A stretch of DNA of 64,000 nt from Prochlorococcus sp. AG-363-C20 (GCA_003280295.1 QCFI01000001.1:78400-142399), one strand, 5' to 3'; positions 34,704 through 44,759 are shown, numbered from the stretch's first letter. The notes: generated from the sequence alone by a model not told the origin. Numbers and translations are program-made.

Positions 34704-36116
34704 ATGAGCAAGAAGTATGACGCTGGGGTAAAGGAGTACAGAGACACCTACTGGACTCCTGACTATGTCCCCCTAGATACAGACCTTTTAGCCTGCTTCA
34801 AGTGCACTGGCCAAGAAGGTGTTCCTAGAGAGGAAGTAGCTGCTGCTGTAGCTGCAGAATCTTCCACAGGTACTTGGTCCACTGTGTGGTCTGAGCTATT
34901 AACAGACCTTGAATTTTACAAAGGTCGTTGTTACCGCATCGAAGATGTCCCTGGGGATAAAGAATCTTTCTATGCATTTATTGCATATCCACTTGATCTC
35001 TTCGAGGAAGGATCAATTACAAACGTACTAACCTCTTTAGTTGGTAACGTTTTTGGATTCAAGGCATTACGCCATTTGCGTTTGGAAGACATTCGCTTCC
35101 CAATGGCCTTCATCAAGACATGTGGCGGCCCGCCAAATGGCATTGTTGTTGAACGTGACCGCTTGAATAAATATGGTCGCCCTTTACTTGGTTGCACAAT
35201 CAAGCCAAAGCTAGGTCTTTCAGGTAAGAACTACGGGCGCGTTGTTTATGAGTGCCTTCGTGGTGGCCTCGACCTCACTAAGGATGATGAAAACATAAAC
35301 TCACAGCCATTCCAACGCTGGAGAGAGCGTTTTGAGTTTGTTGCTGAAGCTGTAAAGCTTGCTCAACAGGAGACTGGTGAGGTTAAAGGTCATTACCTCA
35401 ATTGTACTGCGACAACGCCGGAAGAGATGTATGAGCGTGCTGAGTTTGCTAAAGAACTCGACATGCCAATCATCATGCATGACTACATTACTGGTGGTTT
35501 TACAGCCAATACAGGCTTGGCTAATTGGTGTCGCAAGAATGGAATGCTGCTTCACATTCACCGTGCAATGCATGCGGTGATTGACCGCCATCCCAAGCAT
35601 GGTATTCATTTCCGTGTTCTTGCTAAGTGCTTGCGTCTCTCAGGTGGAGATCAACTACATACTGGAACTGTAGTTGGAAAACTAGAAGGTGATCGTCAGA
35701 CCACTCTTGGTTACATAGACAACCTTCGTGAATCCTTTGTCCCTGAAGATCGCACCCGCGGTAACTTCTTCGATCAGGATTGGGGTTCTATGCCTGGTGT
35801 CTTTGCTGTTGCATCTGGTGGTATCCACGTATGGCACATGCCAGCATTGTTGGCAATCTTTGGAGACGACTCCTGTCTACAATTTGGTGGCGGTACTCAT
35901 GGTCACCCATGGGGGTCGGCTGCGGGAGCAGCTGCTAACCGTGTAGCTCTTGAAGCATGTGTAAAAGCACGTAATGCCGGTAGAGAGATCGAGAAGGAAA
36001 GTCGCGACATCCTTATGGAAGCAGCGAAGCATAGTCCTGAGTTGGCCATTGCACTTGAGACCTGGAAGGAGATCAAGTTCGAGTTCGACACTGTTGACAA
36101 GCTCGACGTTCAGTAA
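34704..36116 (+). CDS. cbbL: Ribulose bisphosphate carboxylase large subunit, form IA
   Basis: [18 protein letters not shown]...[11 protein letters not shown]...[24 protein letters not shown]. Confidence 0.99.
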   Translation: MSKKYDAGVKEYRDTYWTPDYVPLDTDLLACFKCTGQEGVPREEVAAAVAAESSTGTWSTVWSELLTDLEFYKGRCYRIEDVPGDKESFYAFIAYPLDLFEEGSITNVLTSLVGNVFGFKALRHLRLEDIRFPMAFIKTCGGPPNGIVVERDRLNKYGRPLLGCTIKPKLGLSGKNYGRVVYECLRGGLDLTKDDENINSQPFQRWRERFEFVAEAVKLAQQETGEVKGHYLNCTATTPEEMYERAEFAKELDMPIIMHDYITGGFTANTGLANWCRKNGMLLHIHRAMHAVIDRHPKHGIHFRVLAKCLRLSGGDQLHTGTVVGKLEGDRQTTLGYIDNLRESFVPEDRTRGNFFDQDWGSMPGVFAVASGGIHVWHMPALLAIFGDDSCLQFGGGTHGHPWGSAAGAAANRVALEACVKARNAGREIEKESRDILMEAAKHSPELAIALETWKEIKFEFDTVDKLDVQ

Positions 36117-36123
36117 TAGTTGC

Positions 36124-36147
36124 AAGGAGGAGACTCCTCTCCTCCTT
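36124..36147 (+). promoter_or_regulatory. Stem-loop with T-run between cbbL and cbbS
   Basis: AAGGAGGAGA-CTCC-TCTCCTCCTT, 10-bp stem, followed by AGAACTTTTTCTT. Confidence 0.65.
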
Positions 36148-36219
36148 AGAACTTTTTCTTAATTTTTCAGTAGCCGAATCTTCGTATCGGCCCTAAACAT
36201 CCCTAATTCAACGTTCACC

Positions 36220-36561
36220 ATGCCTTTCCAGAGCACAGTTGGTGACTATCAAACAGTCGCCACCCTGGAAACTTTCGGCTTCTTACCGCCGATGTCCCAG
36301 GACGAAATTTATGACCAAATTGCTTACATAATTGCTCAGGGTTGGAGCCCTGTCATTGAGCATGTTCATCCAAGTGGTTCTATGCAGACCTATTGGTCCT
36401 ATTGGAAGTTACCTTTCTTTGGAGAGAAGGATCTGAACATGGTTGTAAGTGAACTCGAGGCTTGCCATCGTGCTTATCCAGATCACCATGTCCGCATGGT
36501 TGGTTATGACGCTTACACACAAAGTCAAGGTACTTGCTTCGTAGTTTTCGAAGGTCGCTGA
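36220..36561 (+). CDS. cbbS: Ribulose bisphosphate carboxylase small subunit
   Basis: ETFGFLPPMSQDEIYDQIAYIIAQGWSPVIEHVHPS...SYWKLPFFGE. Confidence 0.98.
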   Translation: MPFQSTVGDYQTVATLETFGFLPPMSQDEIYDQIAYIIAQGWSPVIEHVHPSGSMQTYWSYWKLPFFGEKDLNMVVSELEACHRAYPDHHVRMVGYDAYTQSQGTCFVVFEGR

Positions 36562-36606
36562 TCAGCGATTTTGTCAAATAGCCTCGAATTTATTTCGAGG
36601 CTATTT
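36555..36606 (+). promoter_or_regulatory. Tandem hairpins between cbbS and csoS2
   Basis: Palindrome TCGCTGATCAGCGA (36555-36568) then AAATAGCCTCGAA-TTTAT-TTCGAGGCTATTT (36576-36606, 13-bp stem). Confidence 0.65.
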
Positions 36607-36666
36607 AGTTAGTTTCCTCTGAGAAGATTGATCTCTTCTCGACTTACGACGTTCCTATCAGTAGAC

Positions 36667-39030
36667 ATGGCTAAACAATCCAGTCGCGAACTAGTACTTG
36701 AGCGCCGAAAGGCTCTTAGTCAAGGTGGAAAGAAAGCTGTTGCAGTAAACAGTTCCAAAGAAAATAGAGTTCGTTCTGCTGCAGACTCTCGAGCTACTAG
36801 AACAGATGCAAATGTTGTAGCACCTAGGAAAAGTAAATCTAAAATGACTACTTCAAGTGCATACTCCAGCTCGAATATCTCTTCTGCAAGTCCAGTCTCA
36901 GGTAGGAATATCAAGCGCGTAAGTCAACCAAGCCGTGAATTGGTGTTAGCCCGTCGTGAAGCCCTTTCACGTAGAGGTAAAACAGCGGATACAAGTAAAG
37001 ATCGAACACGTGTAGATGTAGAGAATAAATCAGTTTCATCCAACCTTGAGAGTTCACCTATAACAAAATATTGTTGTGATGAATGTAAAGATAGAGATTC
37101 TGACTCGATTGACTCTACAAACTCTGTTTCTACCTCAAAGAGGTCACCGGAACTAACTTCTAGAAGCATGAGCCGTCGTACAACGACAAAACGTCGTGCG
37201 ATACAGAATTCTAGTAGAGCTCTTGTACTTGCTCGTCGTGAAGCTCAATCTAAGCACGGCAAGACTGCTGGGAAACAACCAACTGCAGCCTCTGTAGCAC
37301 GTCAGGGTGATCCGGAATTGAGTAGTAGAGAGCTTTCTCAAAGAGTTCGTGAACTTCGAAGCAAGACTGGTGCTACAGGTAATCAACGTTCTGCTGTGAC
37401 ACGACCTTGTGGTCCCAATAAAAATGGTTCTAAGCAAAATGTTGCTGCTGACGCTCATTGGAAAGTTGGGCTAAGTGCAACAGCTACCGGTCAGTTGGTT
37501 ACTGGGACCCAAGCGAATAGATCGCAAAAAACTACTGGTAATGAGGCAAGTACTTGTCGCTCAGTTACTGGAACTCAATACTTAGGTTCAGAAGTCTTCG
37601 ATACTTTCTGTCAGACGACTCCAACTCCAAGTCAGCCTTTAAAGGTTGCTGTAACTAATACGACCCATGGCAATAGGGTGACTGGCAATGAGGTAGGGCG
37701 TTCGGAGAAGGTTACTGGGGATGAACCCGGTACTTGTAAGTCTTTAACAGGTACTGAGTATATTTCCGCAAATCAATCTAATGCCTTTTGTGGGGAGGTT
37801 AAACCGTCTCCTCGCAAAGTTGGACAGAGTCTCACTCTTGATGGCAGAAAGGTTAGCGGAGTAATGGTTGGTCGCTCTGCAAATGTCACAGGTGATGAGG
37901 CCGGATCGAATAGAGGACTTACTGGAGATCAATACTTAGGAGCTGATCCTCTACCTAACGGTAGATCGGCAGAGAAGGTCGGATCTTTTAGTACTCTTCG
38001 AGGAGGTGCTGTAACAGGTACAAATGTTGCTCGTTCTGAGTATGTGACAGGTAATGAGCCTGGCAGTTGTAAGCGTGTTACTGGTGATGAATATGTTGGC
38101 TCAAATCAATATCAATCTTTTTGTGGAGGAAAGCCTGACCCTGAGGCTGCAAAAGTTGGTTTAAGCCTTACTAACAAGTCGCAAGCTGTTAGTGGAACAC
38201 TCACAGGTCGCTCTGGACTAGTTACAGGCGATGAGCCAGGAACATGTAAGGCAGTAACTGGCACACCATACGCAGGCACGGAACAAGCCAATGAATGGTG
38301 TGATAACAGGAATATTGAAGAGATTCGGCAGCGCACGCCTAAAAGATTGGGCACTCCTGGAGCTCGAATGACTGGTCAGCAACCTGGCATTGGTGGAGTA
38401 ATGACAGGAGCTCATAAAGGAGCATGTGAGCCATTAACTGGTACTCCTTATGTAGGAGGTGATCAGCTTGTGCAAGCATGTGGTTCAAATGCACCTTCTG
38501 GGAGTTCTGATGTTCAGAACTCGGAGAATGGTTTTGGAAACAAATTTAGTGTTCAGTCCCCTGCACGGGTTGCTCAAGTTCAACGAGAACAACAATCAGG
38601 TGTAACTGGTACTAGCTATGAGGACGGATCTAGGATTACTGGACCATTTGACATGGCTCCAGAAAAGGTCACTGGTACAGAACAATTTCGTTTTGATCGA
38701 AAGAAACGTGAGTTTAATTCTATTCCTACCAATGAAGCTGTAGTTCAAGAGGAAGGCAGTCGACCAATCTCTAGGATTACTGGTGAAGGACAATCAGCAG
38801 GTTTAAATATTACTGGAGACGACTGGGCTCGTGGTGAGCAGGTCACAGGAACAGAAGGTGCGTCGGCTCGTCGACGTAACCCAACACGACCAGGTCCTAT
38901 GACAGCAATGCCTGCCAGTGAAAAGAAAAGGAATGAAGAATTAATAAAACCTGATTTTTTGATTACAGGATCTAGCGGCAATACTAGAGATGGACAATTG
39001 GTCACATTCTCTGGTGGTGCTAGGGGTTGA
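36667..39030 (+). CDS. csoS2: Carboxysome assembly/scaffold protein CsoS2
   Basis: N-terminal SRELVLxRRxALSxxGK repeats, middle VTG-rich repeats, conserved C-terminus. Start MAKQSSRELVLERRK at 36667. Confidence 0.97.
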   Translation: MAKQSSRELVLERRKALSQGGKKAVAVNSSKENRVRSAADSRATRTDANVVAPRKSKSKMTTSSAYSSSNISSASPVSGRNIKRVSQPSRELVLARREALSRRGKTADTSKDRTRVDVENKSVSSNLESSPITKYCCDECKDRDSDSIDSTNSVSTSKRSPELTSRSMSRRTTTKRRAIQNSSRALVLARREAQSKHGKTAGKQPTAASVARQGDPELSSRELSQRVRELRSKTGATGNQRSAVTRPCGPNKNGSKQNVAADAHWKVGLSATATGQLVTGTQANRSQKTTGNEASTCRSVTGTQYLGSEVFDTFCQTTPTPSQPLKVAVTNTTHGNRVTGNEVGRSEKVTGDEPGTCKSLTGTEYISANQSNAFCGEVKPSPRKVGQSLTLDGRKVSGVMVGRSANVTGDEAGSNRGLTGDQYLGADPLPNGRSAEKVGSFSTLRGGAVTGTNVARSEYVTGNEPGSCKRVTGDEYVGSNQYQSFCGGKPDPEAAKVGLSLTNKSQAVSGTLTGRSGLVTGDEPGTCKAVTGTPYAGTEQANEWCDNRNIEEIRQRTPKRLGTPGARMTGQQPGIGGVMTGAHKGACEPLTGTPYVGGDQLVQACGSNAPSGSSDVQNSENGFGNKFSVQSPARVAQVQREQQSGVTGTSYEDGSRITGPFDMAPEKVTGTEQFRFDRKKREFNSIPTNEAVVQEEGSRPISRITGEGQSAGLNITGDDWARGEQVTGTEGASARRRNPTRPGPMTAMPASEKKRNEELIKPDFLITGSSGNTRDGQLVTFSGGARG

Positions 39031-39037
39031 GTGATTA

Positions 39038-40573
39038 ATGCCACTTCGAAACTTAGTTAAGACATCAGAACGCTCTCTTGGACCTACAGCTCCTAGAAAG
39101 AGACATATCTCTGTAAATGAGAATCAAAGCAGTGTCAAAAAAAGTTTGACGCTTTCTCATAAGAAAGGCCTTCATCCATTAAGCAATTCAGCTGTCAATG
39201 ATGAACTCCATTCATATGAAGTTGCTGTAAAAGAGAAATTTGATCAAATAGTTCCTCATCTGCAAAGGCTTTCAACTCTTCAACATCATCAAGATTTTGT
39301 TACTAAGGCTCAACAGCTAACTCGATCTGAATTTGGATTTGATTTGCCTAAACATTTTTTAGATAAGGCTTGGGTTAGACCTATCGATATGAGGGCATTG
39401 TTTGCTTGGTGTGTTTTTCAGGCGCACAAACAGAGTAGTGATGCTTTTTTTGAATCTGACCCTTTGCGTGGCTCTGAAAAAAGTCTTGAAGCTAAAGCTT
39501 TTCAATCTTTTCTTACAGATTGTGGTTTTCATCTATTAGATGTAACTCCATGCTCTGATGGACGCTTGGCTCATTCCATTGCATATGTCCTACGTATTCC
39601 CTTTAGTGCAGTTCGCCGTCGCTCTCACGCAGGAGCGTTGTTTGATATTGAGAACACTGTTAACCGCTGGGTTAAAACAGAACATCTTAGGTTCCGAGAG
39701 GGAAATATTAATCCTTCACAAACATCAACTCGTTACCTAAAGGTTGTTACCTATCATTTTAGCTCTGTTGATCCTTCTCATCAAGGTTGTGCTGCTCATG
39801 GTAGTGATGACTCTGTAGCAGCAGAGGCAGGACTTAAACGTCTACTTGATTTTCGTGAATCAATTGAAAATAGTTTTTGCTGTGGAGCATCTGTGGACCT
39901 TCTCTTGATTGGACTTGATACAGATACTGATGCTATACGCGTTCATGTCCCTTCATCAGATAGCAATATCGTTCTTGATAAGTGGGTGTCTGCTTTAGAT
40001 CTATACCAAGAAACGCATTTATTACCTGAGGATCAGGCAATGAATTGTATTTATGAGAAAGTTGAAATGAGTGCTCCTTCAAAACCAGAGAAAGGTATGG
40101 TTGGTTTTATTACGAAATTGATTGCGAATAATTTTTCACAAATTGATTATGTTCGTGAGTTTCATAATGGACCTTATCCAGATGCAGGCCATGCCGAAAG
40201 ATTTATCGGAGTTGGGATTGGGTTTAAGGAGGTTCACTTGAGAAACCTTACTTATTTTTCACATCTTGATACTGTTGAAGAGGGAGCCCCAGATTTGGAT
40301 GTTGGTATTAAGATTTTTACAGGATTAAATATTTCGCGAGATCTCCCTATACCAGTCGTTATTCGTTTTGATTATTCAGGTAAAGTTCCTGGTGCTAGAG
40401 AACGTGCGCTAGATGATTGCCATCGTGTTCAAGAGGCGATTTCATTGCGTTATCGGGATTTGGTAGTGGAAGGATTACTTCATACTTTTCTGACTATTAG
40501 AGATCGAGATCAAAGAGATCCTGCAGAAGTTGTAGGGTCCTCTCTCGATCCTTCACTTACGGAGGTTCACTGA
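39038..40573 (+). CDS. csoSCA: Carboxysomal carbonic anhydrase CsoSCA (CsoS3)
   Basis: Position after csoS2; CSDGRLAHSIAYVLRIP, HPQGCAAHGSDD-like segment (SHQGCAAHGSDDSVAAEAGL), 511 aa. Confidence 0.95.
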   Translation: MPLRNLVKTSERSLGPTAPRKRHISVNENQSSVKKSLTLSHKKGLHPLSNSAVNDELHSYEVAVKEKFDQIVPHLQRLSTLQHHQDFVTKAQQLTRSEFGFDLPKHFLDKAWVRPIDMRALFAWCVFQAHKQSSDAFFESDPLRGSEKSLEAKAFQSFLTDCGFHLLDVTPCSDGRLAHSIAYVLRIPFSAVRRRSHAGALFDIENTVNRWVKTEHLRFREGNINPSQTSTRYLKVVTYHFSSVDPSHQGCAAHGSDDSVAAEAGLKRLLDFRESIENSFCCGASVDLLLIGLDTDTDAIRVHVPSSDSNIVLDKWVSALDLYQETHLLPEDQAMNCIYEKVEMSAPSKPEKGMVGFITKLIANNFSQIDYVREFHNGPYPDAGHAERFIGVGIGFKEVHLRNLTYFSHLDTVEEGAPDLDVGIKIFTGLNISRDLPIPVVIRFDYSGKVPGARERALDDCHRVQEAISLRYRDLVVEGLLHTFLTIRDRDQRDPAEVVGSSLDPSLTEVH

Positions 40574-40574
40574 A

Positions 40575-40847
40575 ATGTTGATCTGCAAAGTTTTAAAACC
40601 CCTTGTTTCAACCAATAGAATTCCTGGTCTAGAACATAAACATCTTCAAGTTGTACTTGACGGTAGTTCAAAAAAGGTTGCTGTAGATGCAGTTGGTTGC
40701 AAGCCTGATGATTGGGTAATTTGTGTCGGAAGTTCAGCTGCTCGAGAAGCGGCAGGAAGCAAGTCCTATCCAAGTGATTTAACAATTATTGGAATAATTG
40801 ATTATTGGGATCCTGATTCTCCAAAGTCATCTCAAGGGAGTTCTTGA
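40575..40847 (+). CDS. csoS4A: Carboxysome vertex (pentamer) protein CsoS4A
   Basis: MLICKVLKPLVSTNRIPGLEHKHLQVVLD...AVGCKPDDWVICVGSSAAR (BMC-P). Confidence 0.95.
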   Translation: MLICKVLKPLVSTNRIPGLEHKHLQVVLDGSSKKVAVDAVGCKPDDWVICVGSSAAREAAGSKSYPSDLTIIGIIDYWDPDSPKSSQGSS

Positions 40848-40849
40848 CA

Positions 40850-41101
40850 ATGGAAATCATGCAAGTTGTTGGTCGCATGGTTTGCACTCAAAGAGTTGAT
40901 GGACTTAACCATATGGATCTACGTATTCTTCGTAATAACAATGGGAAACAACTTGTAGCAGTTGACCCAGTTGGGGCTCGAGAAGGAAATTGGGTTTTCA
41001 CTGCTACTGGAACTGCAGCACGTTTTGCTTGTCCAAATCCTTCTACTCAAACTGATTTGACCATTGAAGGAATTATTGATTTTTGGGCCCCCGATGGGTA
41101 G
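40850..41101 (+). CDS. csoS4B: Carboxysome vertex (pentamer) protein CsoS4B
   Basis: MEIMQVVGRMVCTQRVDGLNHMDLRIL...DPVGAREGNWVFTATGTAAR (BMC-P). Confidence 0.95.
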   Translation: MEIMQVVGRMVCTQRVDGLNHMDLRILRNNNGKQLVAVDPVGAREGNWVFTATGTAARFACPNPSTQTDLTIEGIIDFWAPDG

Positions 41102-41148
41102 ACCTAATTGAGTTGTATCTTTCCTAAATTATCTCTAGATTTATTCCA

Positions 41149-41697
41149 ATGACTCAATCATCAGCCTCTTCACCTAATGCTTCTAACCAAACGGTTGATG
41201 TATCGCCATTGAAAACTACAACTAAATCTTCTCAAAGTTCTAACAAGCCTGTTCAGTCTTCTAGAGGTGTTACTTCTAAAGTAAGCGAAGATAAACCTGC
41301 AAAGGGGTCTTCTTCCACAAAAGTTGGGAGGGTATCTAATGATAAAAATGGTACTCCAGGAGGCATTTCAAAGCTCTCTTCAGGAGACGTAATTAAGATT
41401 AACTATGGCATAGCTCTTGGGATGATTGAAACGAGAGGTATGGTTCCTGCTATTGAGGCTGCCGATGCGATGACAAAAGCGGCAGAAGTGACACTTGTCT
41501 CAAAGGAATATGTTGGTGGTGGTTATGTCACAGTGATGGTTCGAGGAGAGACAGGTGCTGTTAATGCCTCTGTCCGCTCAGGTGCAGATGCGTGTGAGCG
41601 TGTTGGTGATGGCCTTGTTGCCGCACACATTATTGCGAGACCCCACCAAGAGGTTGAACCTGTTTTAGTGGCGAGTGGGGCTAAACGTCGCTACTAG
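41149..41697 (+). CDS. csoS1E: N-terminally extended BMC shell protein (CsoS1E-like)
   Basis: About 80-aa Ser/Lys-rich low-complexity N-terminus followed by a CsoS1-like BMC domain. Confidence 0.88.
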   Translation: MTQSSASSPNASNQTVDVSPLKTTTKSSQSSNKPVQSSRGVTSKVSEDKPAKGSSSTKVGRVSNDKNGTPGGISKLSSGDVIKINYGIALGMIETRGMVPAIEAADAMTKAAEVTLVSKEYVGGGYVTVMVRGETGAVNASVRSGADACERVGDGLVAAHIIARPHQEVEPVLVASGAKRRY

Positions 41698-41788
41698 TTG
41701 CTTTGACTTTTAAATATTGTTTGATATTTTTGATGTGATCAATTTTGTAATTGCTCAAGGTTCGTTTAAGTAATTGAAGATTTTTTAG

Positions 41789-42040
41789 ATGACTCAATGG
41801 GATCAAAGGAAGCGCCCTATTCGTCTTGAAAGACGAATAGAGTTTGATACTTATGAAGCAACTCGGAAATTTCTTGATGATCTTGGAGAATTGAGTGAAT
41901 CAAAAAAGATTTACCCAGACATAAGTTTTGGTAAAGATTACGTAAATATCACTTTACGTCCGGAGAGTGAGGAAAAAGATGCCCCATTAACTGATCTCGA
42001 ATACAAATTTGCTGCTCAGATAGATGGAATCCTCGATTGA
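41789..42040 (+). CDS. Pterin-dehydratase-like Rubisco assembly factor (acRAF-like)
   Basis: 83 aa, [45 protein letters not shown], in the cso operon position typical for acRAF. Confidence 0.85.
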   Translation: MTQWDQRKRPIRLERRIEFDTYEATRKFLDDLGELSESKKIYPDISFGKDYVNITLRPESEEKDAPLTDLEYKFAAQIDGILD

Positions 42041-42932
42041 CCTCTCTGCTGAATATGTTGAGTCGGGCGTGGCGAATGTACTCGCTCAGTTAGATCTTGA
42101 ATTAGTTGGATTAATACCAGTTAAGACGCGTATAAAAGAAATTGCGGCCCTTTTGTTAGTTGAAAGAGCTAGGCAAATTTTAGATCTTGCGACTAAAAAG
42201 CCTGTCCTTCATATGTCTTTTACAGGTCGCCCTGGTACAGGGAAGACTACTGTTGCTCAAAGGATTTCACAAATATTGCATAAGCTTGGGTATTTGCGTA
42301 AGGGGCATGTTGTCACAGTTACTAGGGATGATCTTGTTGGACAATATGTGGGACATACTGCTCCTAAAACAAAAGAGATTATCAAGCGAGCACAGGGAGG
42401 TGTGCTGTTTATCGATGAGGCTTACTACCTTTATAAACCTGGAAATGAAAGAGATTACGGAGCAGAGGCTATTGAAATTTTATTGCAGGATATGGAGGAG
42501 CAAAGAGATGGTTTCTTGGTGATTTTTGCAGGATATAAAGATCAAATGGAAACTTTTTATAGGTCTAACCCAGGCCTTTATTCGCGTGTCGCACATCATA
42601 TTGATTTTCCTGATTACACTAATGAAGAATTAATGCAAATAGCTAGTTTGTTTTTAGCTGAACAAAACTATTCTTTTAATTTAGAAGCTAAAATCAGTTT
42701 TGAAAACTATATCGAACGTAGACGTAACCTTCCTTTTTTTGCTAATGCCCGCTCAATTCGTAATGCTATTGATCGAATACGTCTAAGGCAGGCTAATCGA
42801 CTTTTTTCTAGAAAGGGTGAAAAATTGACTAGAGAAGACCTTATGACTATTGAGGAATCTGATGTTAAGGCGAGCAGAGTTTTCTTGGGTGAGGTGGAGG
42901 GCCATGATTTGGCTACACCACAAAAGAAATGA
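42024..42932 (+). CDS. cbbX: AAA+ Rubisco activase CbbX
   Basis: [22 protein letters not shown]...[17 protein letters not shown]...[39 protein letters not shown]; 17-nt overlap with the upstream gene. Confidence 0.95.
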   Translation: MESSIDLSAEYVESGVANVLAQLDLELVGLIPVKTRIKEIAALLLVERARQILDLATKKPVLHMSFTGRPGTGKTTVAQRISQILHKLGYLRKGHVVTVTRDDLVGQYVGHTAPKTKEIIKRAQGGVLFIDEAYYLYKPGNERDYGAEAIEILLQDMEEQRDGFLVIFAGYKDQMETFYRSNPGLYSRVAHHIDFPDYTNEELMQIASLFLAEQNYSFNLEAKISFENYIERRRNLPFFANARSIRNAIDRIRLRQANRLFSRKGEKLTREDLMTIEESDVKASRVFLGEVEGHDLATPQKK

Positions 42933-42950
42933 TTTTAAAAATACTTGTTG

Positions 42951-43205
42951 TCAAATGCTTGAACCGTTTTCTTCTTTGGGTTGTTCGAGGTCCCGTTTAA
43001 TTAAGACCATGAGATAAGAGGGAGCCTTGTAACGACCAGGTAGGCATCTATTAAGAGTCTCCAGGTGGCTCCAGCAAACTGTACGCTGGATTTCCTTAGC
43101 ACTGCGCCCTTCTTGCAAAAGGCGCCTAAGGGCTTTGCAATACAGCGGATAGCCAGCCTCGAGTTCCCCAATGGTCAGCTTGGCCGCAGGCATGATTAGT
43201 CGCAA
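42951..43205 (-). CDS. Small picocyanobacterial hypothetical protein (DUF3136-like)
   Basis: 84 aa, KLTIGELEAGYPLYCKALRRLLQEGRSAKEIQRTVCWSHLETLNRCLPGRYKAPSYL. Confidence 0.75.
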   Translation of the reverse strand: MRLIMPAAKLTIGELEAGYPLYCKALRRLLQEGRSAKEIQRTVCWSHLETLNRCLPGRYKAPSYLMVLIKRDLEQPKEENGSSI

Positions 43206-43428
43206 TTAGAGTCTAATTTAGACAATCATCGGTCCGCATAGGAAAGTGGTAATTTTCTGGAATGGTATTTGATGGGGTAATAGCCCTCTGATTTGTTCTA
43301 TAACGGGAAATTCTGATAGAAGTGACTTTGTACTTTATTAACGATTGTTGTTCCTTCAATGCTTTCTAGGTGTAAGCCATCTTTAGGAGATGCCTTTTGA
43401 ATGAGATTTAATTAGCTGCTGAGCATTT

Positions 43429-43833
43429 TTAATTTCTATTAAGGCATGCAATGCAATCAATTTCTATTCGCGCGCCTTTAGGTAAGGCTGCTACTTCAAC
43501 GCAAGCTCTTGCGGGGCTTATTCCATCCATAAATGTTTTTGCATAAATTGTGTTGACTTTTTCGAAATCATTTAGATCAATTAGATAGATGGTCGTTTTT
43601 ACAACTTCAGTAGTTGAAGACCCTGCTTCCTTTAATACAGCCTTTAAGTTGTTAATTACTTGATATGTCTCTGCTTCTATATCCCCTTCTCCAACTAATA
43701 GACCAGTTGATGGATCAAGTGGTATTTGGCCTGAACAGTAAAGCCAATTATCAATAAGTACTGCCTGGCTATATGGTCCTACTGGGGCCGGGGCAGATTT
43801 CGTAAAAATCGCTTTTGGAGAGAAAGAACTCAT
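43429..43833 (-). CDS. RidA family protein
   Basis: PAPVGPYSQAVLIDNWLYCSGQIPLDPSTG; RACVEVAALPKGARIEIDCIA. Confidence 0.95.
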   Translation of the reverse strand: MSSFSPKAIFTKSAPAPVGPYSQAVLIDNWLYCSGQIPLDPSTGLLVGEGDIEAETYQVINNLKAVLKEAGSSTTEVVKTTIYLIDLNDFEKVNTIYAKTFMDGISPARACVEVAALPKGARIEIDCIACLNRN

Positions 43834-43997
43834 AGCGATGAGGTGATGTTAGTTTTAAATATATATAGCCTAATGCATATTATAAAACTTGCTTCTTGAT
43901 TGAATCAAAAAAACATCATAATCCTTTTCTTTTGCTCGTATTTGCTTGATTTAGCCTTCGCCGTCTTTTAATTGTATTACCTTTAATATTATCATTT

Positions 43998-44759
43998 TTA
44001 CCCTTTCCAGCTGTCTTTGTTAAGACGTAGCCTCTTGAACTCTTCAATGGTTTTTGCACGAATAAATAAATTGCTTTTTCTTTCCTCTGCTATGTTTGTT
44101 GGAAGAGTTAAGTGACCATTTCTTCTTATTTTTTTTACTTTTTCAAGTCTTTCTTTGATCGATAAGTCTTTTGGAAATATTGAATTTGCCCATCGAAGAT
44201 TGTCTTCTGTGTATTCATGGGCGCAATAGATTTGAGTGTCTTCAGGTAGCTTATTAATGCGTTGTAAGGCTCTATACATTTCTTCAGGTGTTCCTTCAAA
44301 AATACGACCGCAACCTGCTCCAAATAATGTGTCTCCGCAAAAAAGTGTAGGTTTGCATGAGGATTCATTTTTTGAAGGAATGTAGTAAGCAAGATGGCAT
44401 TTTGTATGTCCAGCAACATCTAAAACCTTTATTTGACATCCCATTAGAGAAAGTTCATCTTCACTGGTGACAGAAATAGTTTGGAATGGGATTCGATTGA
44501 GATCAGCTTTAGATGCCACTACAACTGAGTTAGGCCATTCATTTAATAGGCTTTTTGTTCCTCCAATGTGGTCATCATGATGGTGAGTTTGAAGTATTCC
44601 TATTAGCTTTAGATTCCGCCTCTTTAGCCATGCTTCCACTGGCCCTGCAATTGATGGATCAATTGCTATGGCTTGACTTCCTCTAACCCATACCCAGATG
44701 ATGTTGTCTTTTAAAACAGGAATCCCATGTATTGAGTAACTGTTTTTTTTGTAGTACAT
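43998..44759 (-). CDS. gloB: Hydroxyacylglutathione hydrolase (glyoxalase II)
   Basis: THHHDDHIGG metallo-beta-lactamase motif; HTKCHLAYY; CGDTLFGAGCGRIFEGTPEEMY. Confidence 0.94.
   Translation of the reverse strand: MYYKKNSYSIHGIPVLKDNIIWVWVRGSQAIAIDPSIAGPVEAWLKRRNLKLIGILQTHHHDDHIGGTKSLLNEWPNSVVVASKADLNRIPFQTISVTSEDELSLMGCQIKVLDVAGHTKCHLAYYIPSKNESSCKPTLFCGDTLFGAGCGRIFEGTPEEMYRALQRINKLPEDTQIYCAHEYTEDNLRWANSIFPKDLSIKERLEKVKKIRRNGHLTLPTNIAEERKSNLFIRAKTIEEFKRLRLNKDSWKG

Noticed and set aside
35301-35609. Antisense ORFs in cbbL and other track ORFs on the opposite strand of strong genes (e.g. 2680-2913, 36720-36914, 37153-37458, 38745-39044, 56191-56427, 57330-57752)
   Set aside because: Mirror-strand open frames of codon-biased genes; no recognisable protein motifs.
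36555-36568. Palindrome TCGCTGATCAGCGA as a transcription-factor site
   Set aside because: Overlaps the cbbS stop codon and adjoins another hairpin; better treated as part of an RNA structure.
37441-38500. Repetitive DNA in csoS2 as a mobile or tandem repeat element
   Set aside because: Explained by the known CsoS2 protein repeat architecture.
36667-39030. Programmed frameshift in csoS2 yielding a short form
   Set aside because: No convincing slippery heptamer followed by a strong structure was noticed; the full-length frame is intact.
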